Assembly: GCA_900163555.1 (NCBI GenBank)
Contig: FUHX01000012.1
Coordinates: forward strand, 38,758 to 102,757
From: Actinomycetales bacterium JB111
GTDB taxonomy: Bacteria > Actinomycetota > Actinomycetes > Actinomycetales > Actinomycetaceae
Direction of reading: 5' to 3'
DNA length: 64,000 nucleotides
The notes under the pieces are model-generated. The model was given only the letters and a program-made list of their open reading frames with translations, was not told the origin of the DNA and did no database searches. The position numbers were made by a program, and so were the translations under genes. Below are positions 62,055 through 64,000 of the stretch, one piece after another. The number at the start of each line of letters is the position of its first letter. Positions within the stretch are counted from its first letter, which is position 1.

Positions 62055-62993
62055 TCATCCGATCGCGACGTGCCCGTCGCCGAGGTCCGCGGCCAGGTCC
62101 ACGACGACCTGCTCGAGGGGGAGCAGGTCGCGGTCGAGGGCGTCGGCGGAGATCCAGGCCGAGTCGTCGCCGTCGGAGCGGAGCCAGACCTGGCCGGCGG
62201 TGGCGACCGCGATCGCCTCGGTCTCCGACGCGGTCGCGACGGCCCAGTGCGCCACGCCCCAGCCGGCCGCGGTCGGATCCGCGGCGCCGTCGGGCATGGC
62301 GGACGCGTCGAGGACGACGGCGCCGGAGTCCCGCCCGTCGGCCTCGAGGCCGAGGTCGCGGCGGGCGAGGTCGGTGACCCGCGCGGTGGCGAGGGACGTG
62401 GTGGCGTCCTCGGCGTCGTCGGGCATGCCGAGGCGGCAGGTGAGGCCGGCGTCGACCTGGCCGACGAGGTTCGCCGCGAAGGCGCGCGCCATCGTCTCGT
62501 GCTGGGCGTAGGCGGTGGGGAAGCCGGAGCGCTGGACGGCCTGCGCCGCCTCGGTGATCTCGAGGTCCTCCCAGCCGTCGATCGCGACGAGGGCGTCGTA
62601 GAACTGGCCGGTCGAGTAGACCGGGTCCATGATCTCCTCGACCGTTCCCCACCCCTGGGACGGGCGCTGCTGGAACAGGCCGACCGAGTCGCGGTCGCCA
62701 TAATCGATGTTGCGGAGCTTGGACTCCTGGCGGGCCGTGGACAGGGCGACGGTCGTCGCCCGGATCGGCAGGTCGCGCTGCTGGGCGAGGCCCACGATGA
62801 GCGCCGCGTTCGCGGCCTGGTCGGCGTCGAGTGTTGCGGTCAGGTCGCCGCCGGCGTCGGCGCGGCAGGTGCCGGACGCGGGGGAGCGCACCACGTAGTT
62901 GAGGACGACGACGACGCCGGTGACGGCGATCGCGACCACCGCGAGGACGGCGACCACGCTCCCGAGGAACGAGGCGCCGCGGCGCCTCGTCAC
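62055..62993 (-). CDS. Secreted lysozyme-like-fold protein, conserved in actinobacteria
   Basis: 312 residues. One N-terminal membrane helix (about 11-33, SVVAVLAVVAIAVTGVVVVLNYVV) anchors it. The extracellular part contains IRATTVALSTARQESKLRNIDYGDRDSVGLFQQRPSQGWGTVEEIMDPVYSTGQFYDAL. The Glu in RQESKL and the G-L-F-Q-Q-R-P-S-Q-G-W-G block resemble the catalytic Glu and GLFQI-type loop of transglycosylase/lysozyme folds. Cys43 and a later Cys (TCRLG) could pair. Homologues are common near dapD/dapE in actinobacteria and have no proven activity; cell-wall turnover is a reasonable guess. Confidence 0.8.
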   Translation of the reverse strand: MTRRRGASFLGSVVAVLAVVAIAVTGVVVVLNYVVRSPASGTCRADAGGDLTATLDADQAANAALIVGLAQQRDLPIRATTVALSTARQESKLRNIDYGDRDSVGLFQQRPSQGWGTVEEIMDPVYSTGQFYDALVAIDGWEDLEITEAAQAVQRSGFPTAYAQHETMARAFAANLVGQVDAGLTCRLGMPDDAEDATTSLATARVTDLARRDLGLEADGRDSGAVVLDASAMPDGAADPTAAGWGVAHWAVATASETEAIAVATAGQVWLRSDGDDSAWISADALDRDLLPLEQVVVDLAADLGDGHVAIG

Positions 62994-63036
62994 GGCCGTC
63001 CCGGCGATAAGGAGGCGCGGGTGCGGGCGGCGGCCA

Positions 63037-63972
63037 TCACGCGTGCAGGTCGGCGTTCAGCTGGATGCCGTGCCCCTCGCGCGCGAGGACCTCGACGGCG
63101 CCGCTGACCGAGTGGCGGCGAAAGAGCAGCCCGGGCCTGCCGGACAGCTCGCGGGCGGACACGACGGTCCCCTCGGGCTGCACGGTGACCTTGGTGCCGG
63201 CGGTGACGTAGAGCCCCGCCTCGACGACGCAGTCGTCGCCGAGCGAGATGCCGATGCCGGCGTTCGCGCCGAGCAGCGCGCGTTCGCCGATCGTCACCTG
63301 CTCGGTCCCGCCGCCGGAGAGGGTGCCCATGATCGAGGCGCCGCCGCCGACGTCGGTGCCGTCGCCCACGACGACGCCCTGGGAGATGCGGCCCTCCACC
63401 ATCGAGCGGCCGAGCGTCCCGGCGTTGAAGTTGACGAAGCCCTCGTGCATGACGGTCGTGCCCTCGGCGAGGTGGGCGCCGAGGCGGACGCGGTCCGCGT
63501 CCCCGATGCGCACGCCCGACGGCGTCACGTAGTCGATCATGCGCGGGAACTTGTCGAGCAGGTGGACCACCAGGTGCTGGCCGTGCGCCGCGGCACGGAT
63601 GCGGACGTGCGCGAGCTCGGCGGGGGAGACCGCGCCGAGGGTCGTCCAGGCGACGATGGGGAGGATGCCGAACAGGCCGTCGAGGTTGATCGTCCGCGGG
63701 GCGACCAGGCGGTGGCTGAGCAGGTGCAGGCGGAGATAGGCGTCGGCGACGTCGACCGGGGCCGTGTCCAGGTCGATCGCGGTGGTGACGACCTCGATGT
63801 CGACGCCGCGCACGGCGTCGTGACGCGCGGCGGTCGCCAGGTGCGTGAGCGCCTCGGCGTCGGTGCCCGCGGGCGGCGCGCCGAGCGACGGCGACGGGTA
63901 CCAGACCTCGAGCGTCTCGCCGGAGGGGGTGCGGGTGGCCAGACCGTGGGCCCAGGCGCTGCGGGTCGTCAT
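63037..63972 (-). CDS. dapD: Tetrahydrodipicolinate N-succinyltransferase
   Basis: A 311-residue enzyme that succinylates tetrahydrodipicolinate with succinyl-CoA in lysine and diaminopimelate synthesis, producing the precursor of the DapC substrate. The N-terminal domain (1-140) is of the actinobacterial type. The middle contains the left-handed beta-helix hexapeptides: [61 protein letters not shown]. The residues [14 protein letters not shown] form the substrate pocket. It is the last complete gene of the window. dapC is about 22 kb away, beyond the catabolic block. Confidence 0.95.
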   Translation of the reverse strand: MTTRSAWAHGLATRTPSGETLEVWYPSPSLGAPPAGTDAEALTHLATAARHDAVRGVDIEVVTTAIDLDTAPVDVADAYLRLHLLSHRLVAPRTINLDGLFGILPIVAWTTLGAVSPAELAHVRIRAAAHGQHLVVHLLDKFPRMIDYVTPSGVRIGDADRVRLGAHLAEGTTVMHEGFVNFNAGTLGRSMVEGRISQGVVVGDGTDVGGGASIMGTLSGGGTEQVTIGERALLGANAGIGISLGDDCVVEAGLYVTAGTKVTVQPEGTVVSARELSGRPGLLFRRHSVSGAVEVLAREGHGIQLNADLHA

Positions 63973-64000
63973 GGGTTCAAGCGTAGGGCGGGCGGGAACG

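Overview
The window is about 64 kb of very GC-rich chromosomal DNA. Genes are densely packed, often start with GTG and often overlap as ATGA. The content points to an actinobacterium of the order Micrococcales (a Georgenia/Cellulomonas-like genome is my inference, not proven): TypA/BipA, seven-iron ferredoxin FdxA, the DapC and DapD succinylase-branch lysine enzymes, a type II citrate synthase, a VanW-type surface protein and many Cys-anchored lipoproteins. I saw no tRNA, rRNA, CRISPR array, prophage or intact insertion sequence.

Left part (1-25 kb): single genes and small operons for stress, metal and general metabolism. They include methyltransferases, GNAT acetyltransferases, VOC proteins, an arsenite methyltransferase divergent from its ArsR repressor (3.7 kb), and an O-methyltransferase with an apparent one-base frameshift (5.5 kb). 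A manganese block follows (7.2-9.4 kb): a yybP-ykoY-like riboswitch, a CaCA-family exchanger and a DtxR/MntR-like regulator. Next come an ArsR/NmtR-like metal sensor with an MFS exporter, a TauE/SafE exporter opposite an AraC regulator, a TDT transporter, a membrane-bound molybdenum oxidoreductase, a MetE-like zinc-site protein, thymidine kinase and a ZIP metal transporter.

Middle (25-43 kb): a complete peptide ABC importer (binding protein, two permeases, fused double ATPase), interrupted by an opposite-strand PH-like gene. Then come core genes: typA with two followers, vanW, a MarR-FAD monooxygenase pair, fdxA-dapC and gltA.

Right part (43-61 kb), between gltA and dapD: a catabolic block that looks accessory. 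It holds (i) an orphan NMT1-type binding protein; (ii) a MarR-controlled operon of MFE-2-like SDR, amidohydrolase, acyl-CoA ligase, MaoC hydratase and glutaryl-CoA-dehydrogenase-like ACAD, which fits CoA-dependent beta-oxidation of an unidentified acid; (iii) a PadR-controlled meta-cleavage operon with MhpB-type dioxygenase, C-C hydrolase, hydratase, acylating acetaldehyde dehydrogenase and aldolase, plus a cupin, an SDR and a second orphan binding protein; and (iv) an L-xylulose-kinase-like/SDR pair. The window ends with a fatty-acid desaturase, a lysozyme-like secreted protein and dapD.

The strongest new signals are regulatory and structural: three PadR boxes in exact 14-bp phase, the same MarR-type inverted repeat (TATCA-N7-TGATA) at two distant promoters, a 75-nt palindromic intergenic repeat present twice, and a peptide permease with about 175 extra residues in its middle.
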